Notes: generated by a model from the sequence alone, not told the origin. Counted from the first letter of the stretch, positions 34,392 through 43,880 are shown. The stretch is 64,000 nt of DNA from Crocinitomicaceae bacterium (GCA_014762645.1 JABURP010000108.1:1-64000); one strand, 5' to 3'. Numbers and translations are program-made.

Positions 34392-36284
34392 TTAATTCAT
34401 CAGATCCACTGATCGTTTTATGAATTTGGTGAGCTCTTGGCCCTGAAGCATTCCTTGTGACAACATTGCCAAGTCACATAATTGTTTGGCCATTTTTTGT
34501 CGGTTGTCTTTCTTCTTATTCAGGATACTCCCAACTAACGGATGATTTGTATTTACTTTAAGTTCATACATCTCCGGGAAGGCACCAACCATTCCTGCTC
34601 CGCCCAATTTTTGTTGCTCCTGCATTCGGCGCATAAACTCAGGCTGGGTAATTACAATCGGCGCATCTTTTTCGCTCATATTTTCAAATGCAATCTGGAA
34701 TTTGTCTTTTTCCACAACCTCTTCAAAAATAGGTTTGAGCTTTTCTTTTTGTTCGTCTGTAAGTTTTGACGGTAATTCATCTTCCTTTTTAATCAAATTA
34801 TCCAACGTATCAGAATCAACGCGCGCAAATGACACATTATCCAGTTTAGTCTCTAACTTCTGCAAGTAATGCGGTGTTAAAGGGCTATCAAAAATCAAAA
34901 CGTCATATCCGCGATCTTCTGCTGACTCAATAAATTGATGATGAGCATCCTTACTATTCGCATAAAGAATGACCAATTTGTCATTTTTATCCGTTTGTAT
35001 CGGCGCTATCTTCTCTTTGTACTCGTCAAAAGTGAAGTACTCCTCTTTTGCATTTTTAAATAAGGCAAACTTCTCGGCTTTATCGTAGAATTTATCTTCT
35101 GTCAACATGCCGTATTCTACAAATACTTTAAGATCATCCCATTTGGATTCAAAATCCTTTCGATCATCCTTAAACATCTGAGAAAGTTTATCTGCCACCT
35201 TTTTGGTGATGTGCGCAGATATCTTTTTCACATTGTTATCCGACTGTAAATAGGATCTGGATACATTCAACGGAATATCCGGTGAATCAATAACACCGTG
35301 TAATAAGGTGAGGAATTCCGGAACAATCTCTTCAACAGAATCCGTAATAAATACCTGATTGGAATAAAGTTGAATCTTGTTCTTTTGAACTTCCATGGTT
35401 TCTTTTAACCTCGGGAAGTACAGAATACCGGTTAGATTAAACGGATAATCTACATTCAAATGGATATTGAAGAGCGGCTCTTCAAAAGACATAGGATAAA
35501 GCTCCCTGTAAAATGCCTTGTAATCTTCATCCTTTAAATCAGATGGTGATTTAACCCAGGCAGGTGCTGTGTTGTTGATAATGTTATCAACCTCTACCTC
35601 TACCCTTTTGACATTCCCATCTTCGTCCTTTTCTCCACTTGGGTCCTCTTCAAAAGTCGTTTTGGTTCCAAACTTAATTTCAACTGGTAAAAATTTACAG
35701 TATTTGTTCAGGATACCTTCAATCCTGGCCTCTTCAAGAAACTCTTTTGAATCATCTGCAATATACAGGACGATATCCGTTCCACGATTCTCCTTTTCAA
35801 TGTCTGTAATTTCAAACTCAGGATTTCCTTCACTCTCCCATTGCACCGGCTGGGATCCCTCCTGGTAACTTAATGTTCGAATCTGAACTTTGTCTGCTAC
35901 CATAAATGCAGAATAAAATCCTAATCCAAAATGACCGATTATTTGCTCGGCTCCTTCTTTACCTTCATATTTCTTTACAAACTCCTCAGCACCTGAAAAG
36001 GCAATCTGGTTGATATACTTCTGAATTTCTTCTTCGGTCATACCAATTCCTTTATCTCGAACGGTCAGGGTACCCTTTTCTTTATCCAGGATCACCTCTA
36101 TTTTAAGGTCTCCCAGGTCTCCTTTAACTTCACCTGACCCACTGAGAACTTTAAGTTTACTCGTAGCATCCACTGCATTGGAAATCAACTCCCGTAAAAA
36201 GATCTCATGATCCGAGTACAGGAATTTTTTGATCAGTGGAAAAATATTTTCGGTTTGTACATTAACTGTTCCTTTTGTCGCCAT
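34392..36284 (-). CDS. htpG: molecular chaperone HtpG (Hsp90)
   Basis: A 630-residue cytosolic Hsp90. The N-terminal ATPase has LRELISNAVDATSKL (catalytic Glu and Asn), the DKGIGM nucleotide motif and GHFGLGFYSAFMV lid/glycine motif. The middle domain contains the RGVIDSPDIPLNVSR-type segment (seen as HGVIDSPDIPLNVSRSYLQ), which holds the catalytic-loop Arg. The C-terminal dimerisation region is complete. Length is normal. Transcribed alone. Confidence 0.96.
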   Translation of the reverse strand: MATKGTVNVQTENIFPLIKKFLYSDHEIFLRELISNAVDATSKLKVLSGSGEVKGDLGDLKIEVILDKEKGTLTVRDKGIGMTEEEIQKYINQIAFSGAEEFVKKYEGKEGAEQIIGHFGLGFYSAFMVADKVQIRTLSYQEGSQPVQWESEGNPEFEITDIEKENRGTDIVLYIADDSKEFLEEARIEGILNKYCKFLPVEIKFGTKTTFEEDPSGEKDEDGNVKRVEVEVDNIINNTAPAWVKSPSDLKDEDYKAFYRELYPMSFEEPLFNIHLNVDYPFNLTGILYFPRLKETMEVQKNKIQLYSNQVFITDSVEEIVPEFLTLLHGVIDSPDIPLNVSRSYLQSDNNVKKISAHITKKVADKLSQMFKDDRKDFESKWDDLKVFVEYGMLTEDKFYDKAEKFALFKNAKEEYFTFDEYKEKIAPIQTDKNDKLVILYANSKDAHHQFIESAEDRGYDVLIFDSPLTPHYLQKLETKLDNVSFARVDSDTLDNLIKKEDELPSKLTDEQKEKLKPIFEEVVEKDKFQIAFENMSEKDAPIVITQPEFMRRMQEQQKLGGAGMVGAFPEMYELKVNTNHPLVGSILNKKKDNRQKMAKQLCDLAMLSQGMLQGQELTKFIKRSVDLMN

Positions 36285-36473
36285 TTGATCTTTTCATTTA
36301 TAATACGCTTAGTAGTTGACAAGACCTGTGCCACAGGTATACAACTGCCACTTTGACCGAATCACAGAAAAATCCTGCCTTTTATCGCTTTTTTAATCCT
36401 GAAATTCTGACAGATCGTAGATCGATTACGGTCTCTGAACCTATCTTGTATATAGAATTAAAACACGATAAAT

Positions 36474-36830
36474 ATGACAGAAACGATCATTATTTCAGGT
36501 ATTTCAGCCCTCGTTGGCGGACTTATTTCATTTGCACTTCAGTACTTGAAATTCAAGCAGGAAATTCGTAAATTACAATTAGCCCACAAGACGGATTTTA
36601 TGGCTGAAACTACAGCTATACATTTTCTCAGTCACAAATCTTATACGGACAGGTCATTTGACACCTTGAAACAACATCTGGGTGGTTTTGATGATGATGA
36701 ACTGAGAAAAATTTTGGTTCGTGCAGGTGCCATCCGCGTTTATAGAGATGGTGATGATCAGGATGAATGGTGGCGTTTATTGAGTAGAAATGAAGAGTAC
36801 ATCAATCGTAAAAAAAGTGCTGATGAATGA
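36474..36830 (+). CDS. membrane-anchored small protein, possible winged-helix
   Basis: 118 residues: an N-terminal transmembrane helix (IIISGISALVGGLISFALQYL), a short helix, then a compact alpha/beta part with HFLSHKSYTDRSFDTLKQHLGGFDDDELRKILVRAG and RVYRDGDDQDEWWRL. That looks like a small helix-turn-helix-type or winged fold (weak inference). No named family is recognised. Solitary between htpG and the coiled-coil gene; nothing is seen in the 189 bases upstream beyond AT-rich DNA. Confidence 0.55.
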   Translation: MTETIIISGISALVGGLISFALQYLKFKQEIRKLQLAHKTDFMAETTAIHFLSHKSYTDRSFDTLKQHLGGFDDDELRKILVRAGAIRVYRDGDDQDEWWRLLSRNEEYINRKKSADE

Positions 36831-36957
36831 TTCAATTTCTAAAAAAATGTGAAGATCATCCTGATAATCAGTATAAAAATTGATATTCATCATCACAACA
36901 ACGAAATTTCATATTGAAATTTGTACAAGACATTTAGTAATCAAAATAATAAGATAA

Positions 36958-37566
36958 ATGGAAACTGAAAAAACAACATTCACCGATTATATTGTAGATG
37001 CACTGAGAAAAGCAGCCACTGAATTAGAAGAACTTCAGGTTCAGGCTTCGCTAGGTAAAAAGGAGGCCCTGGATAAATACGAAGAGTCTAAAAAGAAATT
37101 CAAAAGCTTTATCCATGACACGAAAGTGAAAATGGAGAAAGGGAAAGATTCACTTGGCGATCTTCACCAAAAATTTGATGAGTTAAAAGTACAACTTGCT
37201 CTTGGAAAAGCGGAAACGCTTGAATCTTTTCAAGAACAAAAGAAAAAGATTTTGAACTCTTTACGCGAAATTGAATCAAAAATCAAATCAAACGCAACTG
37301 TTAACAGAGTTTACGCTTCTCTATTAATAGAAATTGAAAAGTTCAAAGTTCGTTTGGAGTGGCTAGAAGCCAAATTTAAAGAAGGATCACAGGACTTTGC
37401 AGATTCTTTTAATAAACAAAAAGAAGAATTCAAGGCATTTGTAAATAGAATGTCTGATAAGTTTTCTTCTGATAAAGAGGAGGATGATACAAGCAGATGG
37501 GATAATTTCCAGAGCGAAATGTCGGAAGCCTTTGATCACGTTAAAAAAGCTTTTTCTAAAAGTTAA
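36958..37566 (+). CDS. coiled-coil protein, phasin-like
   Basis: A 202-residue, highly charged, almost entirely alpha-helical protein without signal peptide. Internal repeats of about 65-70 residues are visible: ASLGKKEALDKYEESKKKFK, then ALGKAETLESFQEQKKKI, then KFKEGSQDFADSFNKQKEEF. This makes it resemble phasins or apolipoprotein-like amphipathic bundles that coat lipid or granule surfaces (inference). A second coiled-coil gene (39374-39745) sits on the other side of a UbiB-family kinase gene. A strong terminator follows. Confidence 0.6.
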   Translation: METEKTTFTDYIVDALRKAATELEELQVQASLGKKEALDKYEESKKKFKSFIHDTKVKMEKGKDSLGDLHQKFDELKVQLALGKAETLESFQEQKKKILNSLREIESKIKSNATVNRVYASLLIEIEKFKVRLEWLEAKFKEGSQDFADSFNKQKEEFKAFVNRMSDKFSSDKEEDDTSRWDNFQSEMSEAFDHVKKAFSKS

Positions 37567-37590
37567 CAATAGATATAGATTAAACGAAAG

Positions 37591-37625
37591 AAGCGGGCCG
37601 TTAAATTAACAGCCCGCTTTTTTTA
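37591..37625. terminator. bidirectional rho-independent terminator
   Basis: AAGCGGGCCGTTAA pairs with TTAACAGCCCGCTT (stem of about 13 pairs, one mismatch), followed by a T-run on the plus strand; a shorter T-containing tail occurs on the minus strand. It separates the convergent coiled-coil and UbiB-kinase genes. Confidence 0.85.
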
Positions 37626-37643
37626 TGCTATAGTTTTTAAGGA

Positions 37644-39365
37644 TTACTTATCCTTCCACCCTTTCCAGTTGTCATGATCTCCTTTTCGGTAATCCCTTAA
37701 CATTCCGTAGGCGATTATACCTGCCAGGATAAAGCCAATAATTCCAGGAGCTGATTTATCACCCCAATGTGGACCAATATCATTGATAATGAACAAAGTT
37801 GCGCCAATCAACAGTGCTGCAATTATCATGGCTGAAGTCAGTTGTTTGGATATACGGTGCAAGGTATGAACCAAAGGGTCAACGCCTTTGTGCTGAAGAT
37901 CTACTTTTATTTCACCACGATTGATCTTCGCCATTGCATTTCTGAAATCACGTGGAAAATCTTCCATGTAATTACCGAATTCATAAAAGGTGTTCAGAAG
38001 TTTCTTCCCAATATTCAACGGGTTGAACTTTCTTGCCACTGTCTTGATAAGATAAGGTTTTACCATTTCAAACTGGTCCAAATCAGGGTCCAGATTGCGA
38101 ATCACCCCTTCTACAGTTACTAATGATCGTACGAAAAGGAAAAAATGCGTGGGTACTTTCAAGCCATGTTGAACAATAATATCTTTCATTTCCAACATAA
38201 GTGTACTCATCTCATTTTCCTGCAAACTGCGCACGTAGTACTTTTCCAAAAATTCGTTGATGTCAAATTCAAGTGCTCTCATATCCTTGATAGTGACATT
38301 GTTTGACATGCGCTGTAAAGCACGAATAATTCGCTTTACGTCCCGCTCGGTTATGGCTAAAAACAAGTGACCAAACACTTCAATATCTTTCTTAAGAATA
38401 CTTCCCATCATCCCAAAATCCAGGTAACAGATATGAGCATTTGGAAGTACAATTAAATTACCCGGGTGAGGATCAGCATGAAAGAAGCCATATTCAAATA
38501 TTTGTTTGAAGTAACTTCTGGCTAAGCGTTCAGCAATAATTTTCGGTTCAATTCCTTTTTCCTGCAGAAGGTTTAAACGATTAATTTTTGTCCCGGAGAT
38601 GAATTCCATGGCCAACACTTTTGACGTGGTATAATTTGCATACACCTTTGGCGCGTGAACAAAGTGTTCTTCTTTGTCGGTCACCAGGTTAGCCGTAAAA
38701 CGTTGAATATTTATCGATTCATGAATAAAATCCATTTCTTTGAGGATACTCTCTTCGAAGTTTTGAACAAGCCCAATAGGATCAAAACTGGCTATAGAAG
38801 GCACACGCCTTAATAGAATGTCTGCTACCTGATACATCACCTTAATATCCTCGGTAATCATTTCATAAATTCCTGGACGCTGTATTTTTAATGCTACTTT
38901 TTCTCCTGAGTGTAAGGTGGCCTTATGAACTTGTGCCATGGAGGCTGATGCAAACGGCGTTGGTTCAAACCAGGCAAAAAGTCTGTCCACTGAATCTTTT
39001 AATTCACCTTCAACCACTAATTTTGCCTGTCGTTCTGGCATTGGCGGAACATTGTCCTGTAGTTTTTCAAATTCCAACAAGAGATCCATGGGAATCAGAT
39101 CAGGACGATTACTGAGGATTTGCCCAAACTTGACAAATGTTGGACCCAGTTCTTCACAGACTTTACGCATGCGTTCCCACTTGGTATATTGCGCAGCTCT
39201 TCTACGGGTGCGCTTGGGGATCATCTTACGAATAAAACCAAATCGTTTTTGTTCGTGCATGTATTGCACAAGGTCCTCAAACCCATACCTCAATAGCACC
39301 CGAATGATCTGATTGTACCTCTTTGCTGCTTTATATCGCCTACCTATTCCAGAAAAAACGCCCAT
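37644..39365 (-). CDS. ABC1/AarF/UbiB family atypical kinase
   Basis: 573 residues. The N-terminal extension contains the invariant KxGQ motif (VKFGQILSNRPDLIP) and the nucleotide-binding ASMAQVHKATL (the Ala-rich loop typical of UbiB). Then come VALKIQRPGI with the catalytic Lys, HADPHPGN as catalytic loop and LDFGMMG as the DFG equivalent. Two C-terminal membrane helices (AMIIAALLIGATLFII and GIIGFILAGIIAYGML) anchor it. Family members are ATPases or kinases supporting ubiquinone or other isoprenoid-lipid metabolism. Nine bases separate it from the upstream coiled-coil gene. Confidence 0.93.
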   Translation of the reverse strand: MGVFSGIGRRYKAAKRYNQIIRVLLRYGFEDLVQYMHEQKRFGFIRKMIPKRTRRRAAQYTKWERMRKVCEELGPTFVKFGQILSNRPDLIPMDLLLEFEKLQDNVPPMPERQAKLVVEGELKDSVDRLFAWFEPTPFASASMAQVHKATLHSGEKVALKIQRPGIYEMITEDIKVMYQVADILLRRVPSIASFDPIGLVQNFEESILKEMDFIHESINIQRFTANLVTDKEEHFVHAPKVYANYTTSKVLAMEFISGTKINRLNLLQEKGIEPKIIAERLARSYFKQIFEYGFFHADPHPGNLIVLPNAHICYLDFGMMGSILKKDIEVFGHLFLAITERDVKRIIRALQRMSNNVTIKDMRALEFDINEFLEKYYVRSLQENEMSTLMLEMKDIIVQHGLKVPTHFFLFVRSLVTVEGVIRNLDPDLDQFEMVKPYLIKTVARKFNPLNIGKKLLNTFYEFGNYMEDFPRDFRNAMAKINRGEIKVDLQHKGVDPLVHTLHRISKQLTSAMIIAALLIGATLFIINDIGPHWGDKSAPGIIGFILAGIIAYGMLRDYRKGDHDNWKGWKDK

Positions 39366-39373
39366 CCCAGAGT

Positions 39374-39745
39374 TTATTTGTTTTCAAGTTTATTCAACCG
39401 TGCTTCTAATAACGCAATTGTATTTTCAGCGGTAGTCAAACGCTCATTTAACCCTCGAATTTCATCTGTATGAGCAATGTTTATTTTTTTGTAGAATTCT
39501 GCAACGACCTCTTCGATTTTTGCTTCTAACTCATCTTTTGCCTGACCAGCTTTTCTAATGAGCTTATCGATAAACTCCAACTCATTCCCCTCTTCATCAA
39601 ACTCAGGAGCTGACATAGCCTTGTTCACTCTGTCCTTGCCCTTTTCTGCCATTTCTTTCAAGCGCTCCATCAATTCAGTATCTTTGGATAATACATAAAG
39701 GCTTGAGCTCAATGTCATTAGTTCTATTAATGTTTTTGCTTTCAT
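39374..39745 (-). CDS. phasin-like coiled-coil protein
   Basis: 123 residues, helical and charged. A hydrophobic N-terminus (AKTLIELMTLSSSLYVLSKD) could associate with membranes. Then comes a helix with conserved-looking ELEFIDKLIRKAGQAKDELE, and a C-terminal leucine-zipper-like coil ending LIALLEARLNKLENK-type heptads. It resembles phasin or PhaF-type proteins (inference). It lies in an operon just upstream of the UbiB-like kinase, suggesting a partner or scaffold role in lipid handling. Confidence 0.6.
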   Translation of the reverse strand: MKAKTLIELMTLSSSLYVLSKDTELMERLKEMAEKGKDRVNKAMSAPEFDEEGNELEFIDKLIRKAGQAKDELEAKIEEVVAEFYKKINIAHTDEIRGLNERLTTAENTIALLEARLNKLENK

Positions 39746-39889
39746 GAAATATTATTTTACAACGAAGTTAAGTTGACATTACTGTCCACAAACTGATAAA
39801 GATCACAATTAATGGAAACAAATAGTGATGTTCAACACTGATTTCTATCGAATTTACATCTAAATTTGACAAAAATATAAATACGTATA

Positions 39890-40297
39890 ATGAATTTAAA
39901 CGCTCCTATCTCTTCGATAATGACCAAAGATGTAGAATGTGTCAACCCTGAACAAAAGATTTTAGATGTCAAACACATCTATGAAAAAAGGGATTTCCAC
40001 CATCATATACCTGTTGTTGAAGATGGTTTTTTAGTAGGCATGGTTAGTCTTATTGATTTTATGAGGAAAATTCAGGATGCCACCCTAGATGACAACGAAT
40101 CTGTCTATCACGACCTAACCGTTAGGGACATCATGTTTGGCAACCCATCTGCGGTTAGTTCAGACACAACCATAAAGCTAGTGGCTGAAGAGTTAGCTCT
40201 TGGAAATGTACACGCACTGGTAGTTGCTGATGATAAAGTAGTTAAAGGAATTGTTTCAACTGCAGATATTATTTCTTTCTTTTTAAATCCAAAATAG
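39890..40297 (+). CDS. CBS-domain pair protein
   Basis: 135 residues consisting of two CBS motifs: IMTKDVECVNPEQKILDV with HHIPVVEDGFLVGMVSLIDF (about residues 7-60), and VRDIMFGNPSAVSSDTTI with HALVVADDKVVKGIVSTADI (about 77-132). A Bateman module of this kind binds AMP, ATP or SAM and regulates partner proteins; as a stand-alone protein the partner is unknown. TAAATTTG at 39861-39868, 21 bases before the ATG, is an exact -7 promoter box. Confidence 0.9.
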   Translation: MNLNAPISSIMTKDVECVNPEQKILDVKHIYEKRDFHHHIPVVEDGFLVGMVSLIDFMRKIQDATLDDNESVYHDLTVRDIMFGNPSAVSSDTTIKLVAEELALGNVHALVVADDKVVKGIVSTADIISFFLNPK

Positions 40298-40363
40298 GCC
40301 CGCCTGTAACGGGTTAAATAGTTGAATTATTAACTATATTAGGGAACACTTAGTTAATAAATT

Positions 40364-40828
40364 ATGCGTCTGTTTACTGTAATAATCCTATTCATCCCCG
40401 TCTTTTCAAGTGCCCAGATTTTTAGTAATGATGTAATATCCTCCAATGGAGATTATGGTACTTCATCTACTGCTTCCCTTACCTGGACGGTTGGAGAAAT
40501 TGCTGTAACATCATATGGATCGCTAACAGAAGGATTTCATCAGTGCTTAGCTTGTGAAACAACTGGGTTTGATGAAAATCAGGATCAGCATGACCTTACT
40601 TCCTACCCTAACCCTTTTGTGAAGGACATAACGATTAGCATCCCATCAAATACAGGTGTTTTGAACCTTTATATTTACGACATGATCGGTAATTTGGTCT
40701 ATTCAGACCAATACACCGGAAACGCTCCAAAAGAATACTCACTCCATGACCTGGCATCCGGAATGTATACCTTACAAGTATGTTCCGAAACCGAAATAAT
40801 ACAAACAATTAAGATCCAAAAACAGTAG
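40364..40828 (+). CDS. short secreted protein with T9SS type A sorting domain
   Basis: 154 residues: signal peptide, a short N-terminal domain (ISSNGDYGTSSTASLTWTVG, EGFHQCLAC), and a complete type A sorting domain from SYPNPFVKDITI to YTLQVCSETEIIQTIKIQK. The N-terminal GD..TS.. ASLTWTVGE segment recurs in many Bacteroidota T9SS proteins paired with the next gene's type. The next gene begins four bases after the stop, so they form an operon. Confidence 0.75.
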   Translation: MRLFTVIILFIPVFSSAQIFSNDVISSNGDYGTSSTASLTWTVGEIAVTSYGSLTEGFHQCLACETTGFDENQDQHDLTSYPNPFVKDITISIPSNTGVLNLYIYDMIGNLVYSDQYTGNAPKEYSLHDLASGMYTLQVCSETEIIQTIKIQKQ

Positions 40829-40832
40829 GAAA

Positions 40833-41822
40833 ATGAGAAAATTATTTGCGCTATTAGTTACATTATCACTTACCTTATCAGGATACTCGCAAGCTCCTGA
40901 TCAATTTAAATATCAGGCAATTGCAAGAGATGTAAGTGGAGGGCCATTGACCAATCAATCCATTGGTTTTGAAATTTCTATTCATCAAAACAGTTCAGGT
41001 GGAACGGTTGTTTACAGTGAAACCCATACAGTCACATCAAATAGTCAGGGGGTTGTAAACCTCAATATTGGTGGAGGAACAGTGACATCCGGAGATTTTA
41101 GTCTTATCGACTGGGGCGGTGCAATTTATTTCTTAAGTGTTGGGATGGACGAAACAGGAGGATCTTCATATACCCTCATGGGTTCCACACAATTACTGTC
41201 TGTTCCTTATGCGCTAAACGCCAAAACTGTTTCTGCTATTGACTGGACAGATGTACAAAACGTGCCGCCAGACATTGCTGATGGAGACGACGATTCAGAT
41301 ATTCTGGCAGGCTTACCTTGTTCTGCGAATGAAATTGCTTTTTACAATGGCTCATCATGGGCATGTATGGCAATTCCAAATTCAACAGCCGGGCAAGATG
41401 CATCAGATGCTTATGGAACCGGACAAATGACCCTTACTATTTCCAGCACTACGTACACCACCATACCTGGATTAACACAAACCATAAATGTTCCTGCTAA
41501 CGCCAAGGTTTTTGTCAGCACCTATGGAGGTGTTCAAACCGTTGGAACCGGAACCGCCTATGGTATAGCCGACATAGCCATATTTGTAGATGGTGCCTTA
41601 ATGGGTGCAGGTGGTCAGCAACGAGTTGTTGCAGCAAATACTCAAGGGCTAGGTAATATGATTGATGCATGGTCACTCAATAAATCTTACGCACTCAGTG
41701 CCGGATCTCACACTATCTCTGTAGTTGCTAGAGATGGTGGTGGATCTGCCGATATAAATGTTTCTTCGGGTTCAGCCCCATTAATTCAGGGCGTTTTATC
41801 CGTTCTCATTATTAATCAATAA
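40833..41822 (+). CDS. secreted fibre-like or adhesin-like protein
   Basis: 329 residues with signal peptide (1-19). The N-terminal domain (PDQFKYQAIARDVSGGPLTN, QSIGFEISIHQ, SVPYALNAKTV; residues about 21-135) is the tail-fibre-like head common to Bacteroidota surface proteins. After a linker there is a C-terminal jelly-roll-like domain rich in beta strands (QTINVPANAKVFVSTYGGVQ, GSHTISVVARDGGGS). No type A sorting domain is visible; it may be exported with the preceding T9SS protein. A terminator follows at 41881-41922. Confidence 0.65.
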   Translation: MRKLFALLVTLSLTLSGYSQAPDQFKYQAIARDVSGGPLTNQSIGFEISIHQNSSGGTVVYSETHTVTSNSQGVVNLNIGGGTVTSGDFSLIDWGGAIYFLSVGMDETGGSSYTLMGSTQLLSVPYALNAKTVSAIDWTDVQNVPPDIADGDDDSDILAGLPCSANEIAFYNGSSWACMAIPNSTAGQDASDAYGTGQMTLTISSTTYTTIPGLTQTINVPANAKVFVSTYGGVQTVGTGTAYGIADIAIFVDGALMGAGGQQRVVAANTQGLGNMIDAWSLNKSYALSAGSHTISVVARDGGGSADINVSSGSAPLIQGVLSVLIINQ

Positions 41823-41880
41823 AATTGACATTTGCCCGCCAATCTTCCGAAAGACAGTAACTGGCTGGCAGTTTGTTTCT

Positions 41881-41922
41881 TAGCGTCTTGTCAAGGGTTT
41901 ACCTTAAAGGCGCTATTTTTTT
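41881..41922 (+). terminator. rho-independent terminator after surface protein operon
   Basis: TAGCGTCTT (41881-41889) pairs with AAGGCGCTA (41907-41915) in a nine-base stem with one G-T wobble, then a seven-T run. The loop of 17 bases is long. A -7-like TACCTTTG at 41932-41939 follows for the next gene. Confidence 0.7.
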
Positions 41923-42024
41923 ATGATTTTATACCTTTGTCGGAACGCATTGGTATAAAATTCGTTATATCTATTATCCCTTTTAACCGTAGTTGAAGTA
42001 GAATATTGATATGGAACCTTTGGT

Positions 42025-42603
42025 TTGAAGAAAAAATTCATCATACTGCTCATTATCCTTCTGGGTATTCCTGCTAAGTTATTGCCTCAGGAGCAAAGGA
42101 AAATACACTTTGCCATTGGCTTTTTCACTGGTGCCCATTCACAAATGATTACGTATGCTTTTGTCACCACCTTTAGAGGAAAAATTGTAGGATCCCAAAT
42201 CGTGAGAAAAGACCGTTTTATTTACACTGCTCTGGGACACTGGCCACACAACATCAACCCAAATCGGGAAAACCTATTTGAAAAATTCGGAGTGGACAGT
42301 TGTTTCCTTGTCGTAAATGAAAGAAATAAAGTAGTGGGGTATTATGCCAAACCATTTGACGAGCTCTGGAAAATTCGCTTTTATGAACATCCATACGAAT
42401 TTGATCGACCGGGCTGGAGTCAGGGACAATATGTTCCTTCCATTTATCAGAAAGAATTTCTCAAAAGAGAATATGGATTGAATAACATATTAACTGATTA
42501 TATTTACGGTGATAGTTTATTTAAACTGCTGAGAAATGTACAAAATCCGGGATGGGTCGTACAATATAAAACCGCATCCAGGGATACTACTTCAGGACCG
42601 TAA
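42025..42603 (+). CDS. secreted protein of unknown function
   Basis: 192 residues with TTG start and signal peptide (MKKKFIILLIILLGIPAKLL). The mature part is globular and aromatic-rich (GHWPHNINPNRENLFEKFGV, GVDSCFLVVNERNKVVGYY, WKIRFYEHPYEFDRPGWSQG). I know no named domain for it. The stop shares one base with the MeaB start (TAATG), so it is probably co-translated with meaB, although a functional link between the two is not obvious. TACCTTTG at 41932-41939 may be its promoter. Confidence 0.6.
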   Translation: MKKKFIILLIILLGIPAKLLPQEQRKIHFAIGFFTGAHSQMITYAFVTTFRGKIVGSQIVRKDRFIYTALGHWPHNINPNRENLFEKFGVDSCFLVVNERNKVVGYYAKPFDELWKIRFYEHPYEFDRPGWSQGQYVPSIYQKEFLKREYGLNNILTDYIYGDSLFKLLRNVQNPGWVVQYKTASRDTTSGP

Positions 42604-43664
42604 TGTCAGAATCTAGTCAACCAAATAGCGATCAAATCAATAAGTTGCTGGCCAATAAAAAGGCCCATGAAAAGCAACTAACACCTGAAATTCTATTCAA
42701 AAAGATTCGTTCCGGAGATAAATCCGGACTCAGTGAGGCTATTACGCTACTGGAAAGTCAACGTGAAAGTGATGTTCAAAAAGCACAGGAATTGCTTAAG
42801 ATGGTACTTCCTCATACCGGGAATTCAATACGTATTGGTATAACTGGTGTGCCTGGCGTAGGAAAAAGTACATTTATTGAGACTTTCGGGAAATATTTGA
42901 TTGATCAGGGAAAACGTGTGGCTGTTTTGGCTATAGACCCCAGCAGTGAACGTTCCGGAGGGTCCATTCTTGGTGATAAAACCAGGATGACTGAGCTGTC
43001 CAACAAAAAAGATGCGTACATCCGCCCAACAGCAACAGGTGGCTCTTTAGGAGGGGTTGCCCGGAAAACAAGGGAAAGTATTCTGTTATGTGAAGCAGCC
43101 GGATTTGATGTGATTTTGGTGGAGACCGTCGGGGTTGGACAATCAGAAATAGCTGTTCATTCCATGACCGATTTCTTTCTGCTGCTCATGTTAGCAGGGG
43201 CCGGAGATGAATTGCAAGGGATTAAGCGCGGTATAATGGAAATGGCGGATAGCATCCTGATCACAAAGGCTGACGGCGATAATATTAAAAACGCCAATGC
43301 TGCCCGAAGCGAATTTAAAGCCGCTCTTCATTTATTCCCTCCGCATGACAATAACTGGGTTCCTAAAGTGGAGACCGTATCTGCATTAGACGGAAAAGGA
43401 ATGGATACAACGTGGGAAATTCTTAACGCATTTCAAGCGTTAGTAATACCTTCTGGATGGTTCGAACAAAAAAGGCTCTCTCAACAGGAATTTTGGATGA
43501 AGGAAACCCTCAAAGATGTACTTTTATCCGATTTTTATTCTTTTCCCGGGATAAAGGAAAAAATTAAAGAGGTAACCAAAAAATTGAATCAATCTGAAAT
43601 TACATCCTATCAGGCCTCTGAAATCGTAATGAAATTTTACAATGAGCAAAAAAAGAACCTTTGA
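42603..43664 (+). CDS. meaB: methylmalonyl-CoA mutase-associated GTPase MeaB
   Basis: A 353-residue G3E-type GTPase that protects and reloads methylmalonyl-CoA mutase with adenosylcobalamin. G1 motif GVPGVGKST (about 82-90), the conserved AIDPSSERSGGSILGDKTRM, the ETVGVGQSE switch segment and the NKxD-like TKADG are present. The C-terminal dimerisation helix arm (WFEQKRLSQQEFWMKE) is intact. No mutase gene is in the window. Its 3' end overlaps the S4-domain gene by 23 bases. Confidence 0.92.
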   Translation: MSESSQPNSDQINKLLANKKAHEKQLTPEILFKKIRSGDKSGLSEAITLLESQRESDVQKAQELLKMVLPHTGNSIRIGITGVPGVGKSTFIETFGKYLIDQGKRVAVLAIDPSSERSGGSILGDKTRMTELSNKKDAYIRPTATGGSLGGVARKTRESILLCEAAGFDVILVETVGVGQSEIAVHSMTDFFLLLMLAGAGDELQGIKRGIMEMADSILITKADGDNIKNANAARSEFKAALHLFPPHDNNWVPKVETVSALDGKGMDTTWEILNAFQALVIPSGWFEQKRLSQQEFWMKETLKDVLLSDFYSFPGIKEKIKEVTKKLNQSEITSYQASEIVMKFYNEQKKNL

Positions 43665-43863
43665 ATTATCGGAGAATAACGAATTCATTGAATTGAACAA
43701 ACTCCTAAAAATTGAGCAGATCGCACAAACCGGTGGCCATGCCAAACTATTGATTCAGGAAGATCAAATCACCGTGAATAACGAAATAGAGTCGCGTATT
43801 CGGCGCAAATTGCGCAAAGGAGATGTCGTACAGTTTGAAGACACGCTAATAGAAATAGTTTAA
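43642..43863 (+). CDS. small S4-domain RNA-binding protein
   Basis: 73 residues forming one S4 fold (FIELNKLLKIEQIAQTGGHA, KLLIQEDQITVNNEIESRIR, KLRKGDVVQF). Similar YaaA/YbcJ-type small proteins bind structured RNA and are tied to ribosome function or stress (family knowledge). Its start lies within the 3' end of meaB, in a different frame, so the two overlap, and the next gene follows closely. Confidence 0.85.
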   Translation: MSKKRTFELSENNEFIELNKLLKIEQIAQTGGHAKLLIQEDQITVNNEIESRIRRKLRKGDVVQFEDTLIEIV

Positions 43864-43880
43864 TTATCTTGGAAGTCCCT

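Noticed and set aside
36353..36571. 72-codon frame upstream of the small membrane gene at 36474.
   Set aside because: Its second half overlaps the better-supported gene, it is preceded by no promoter-like box, and composition is not protein-like.
42011..42028. Mini-ORF ATG-GAA-CCT-TTG-GTT-TGA overlapping the TTG start at 42025, suggestive of a leader peptide.
   Set aside because: Five codons are expected by chance in AT-rich DNA, and there is no attenuator hairpin or ribosome-binding site.
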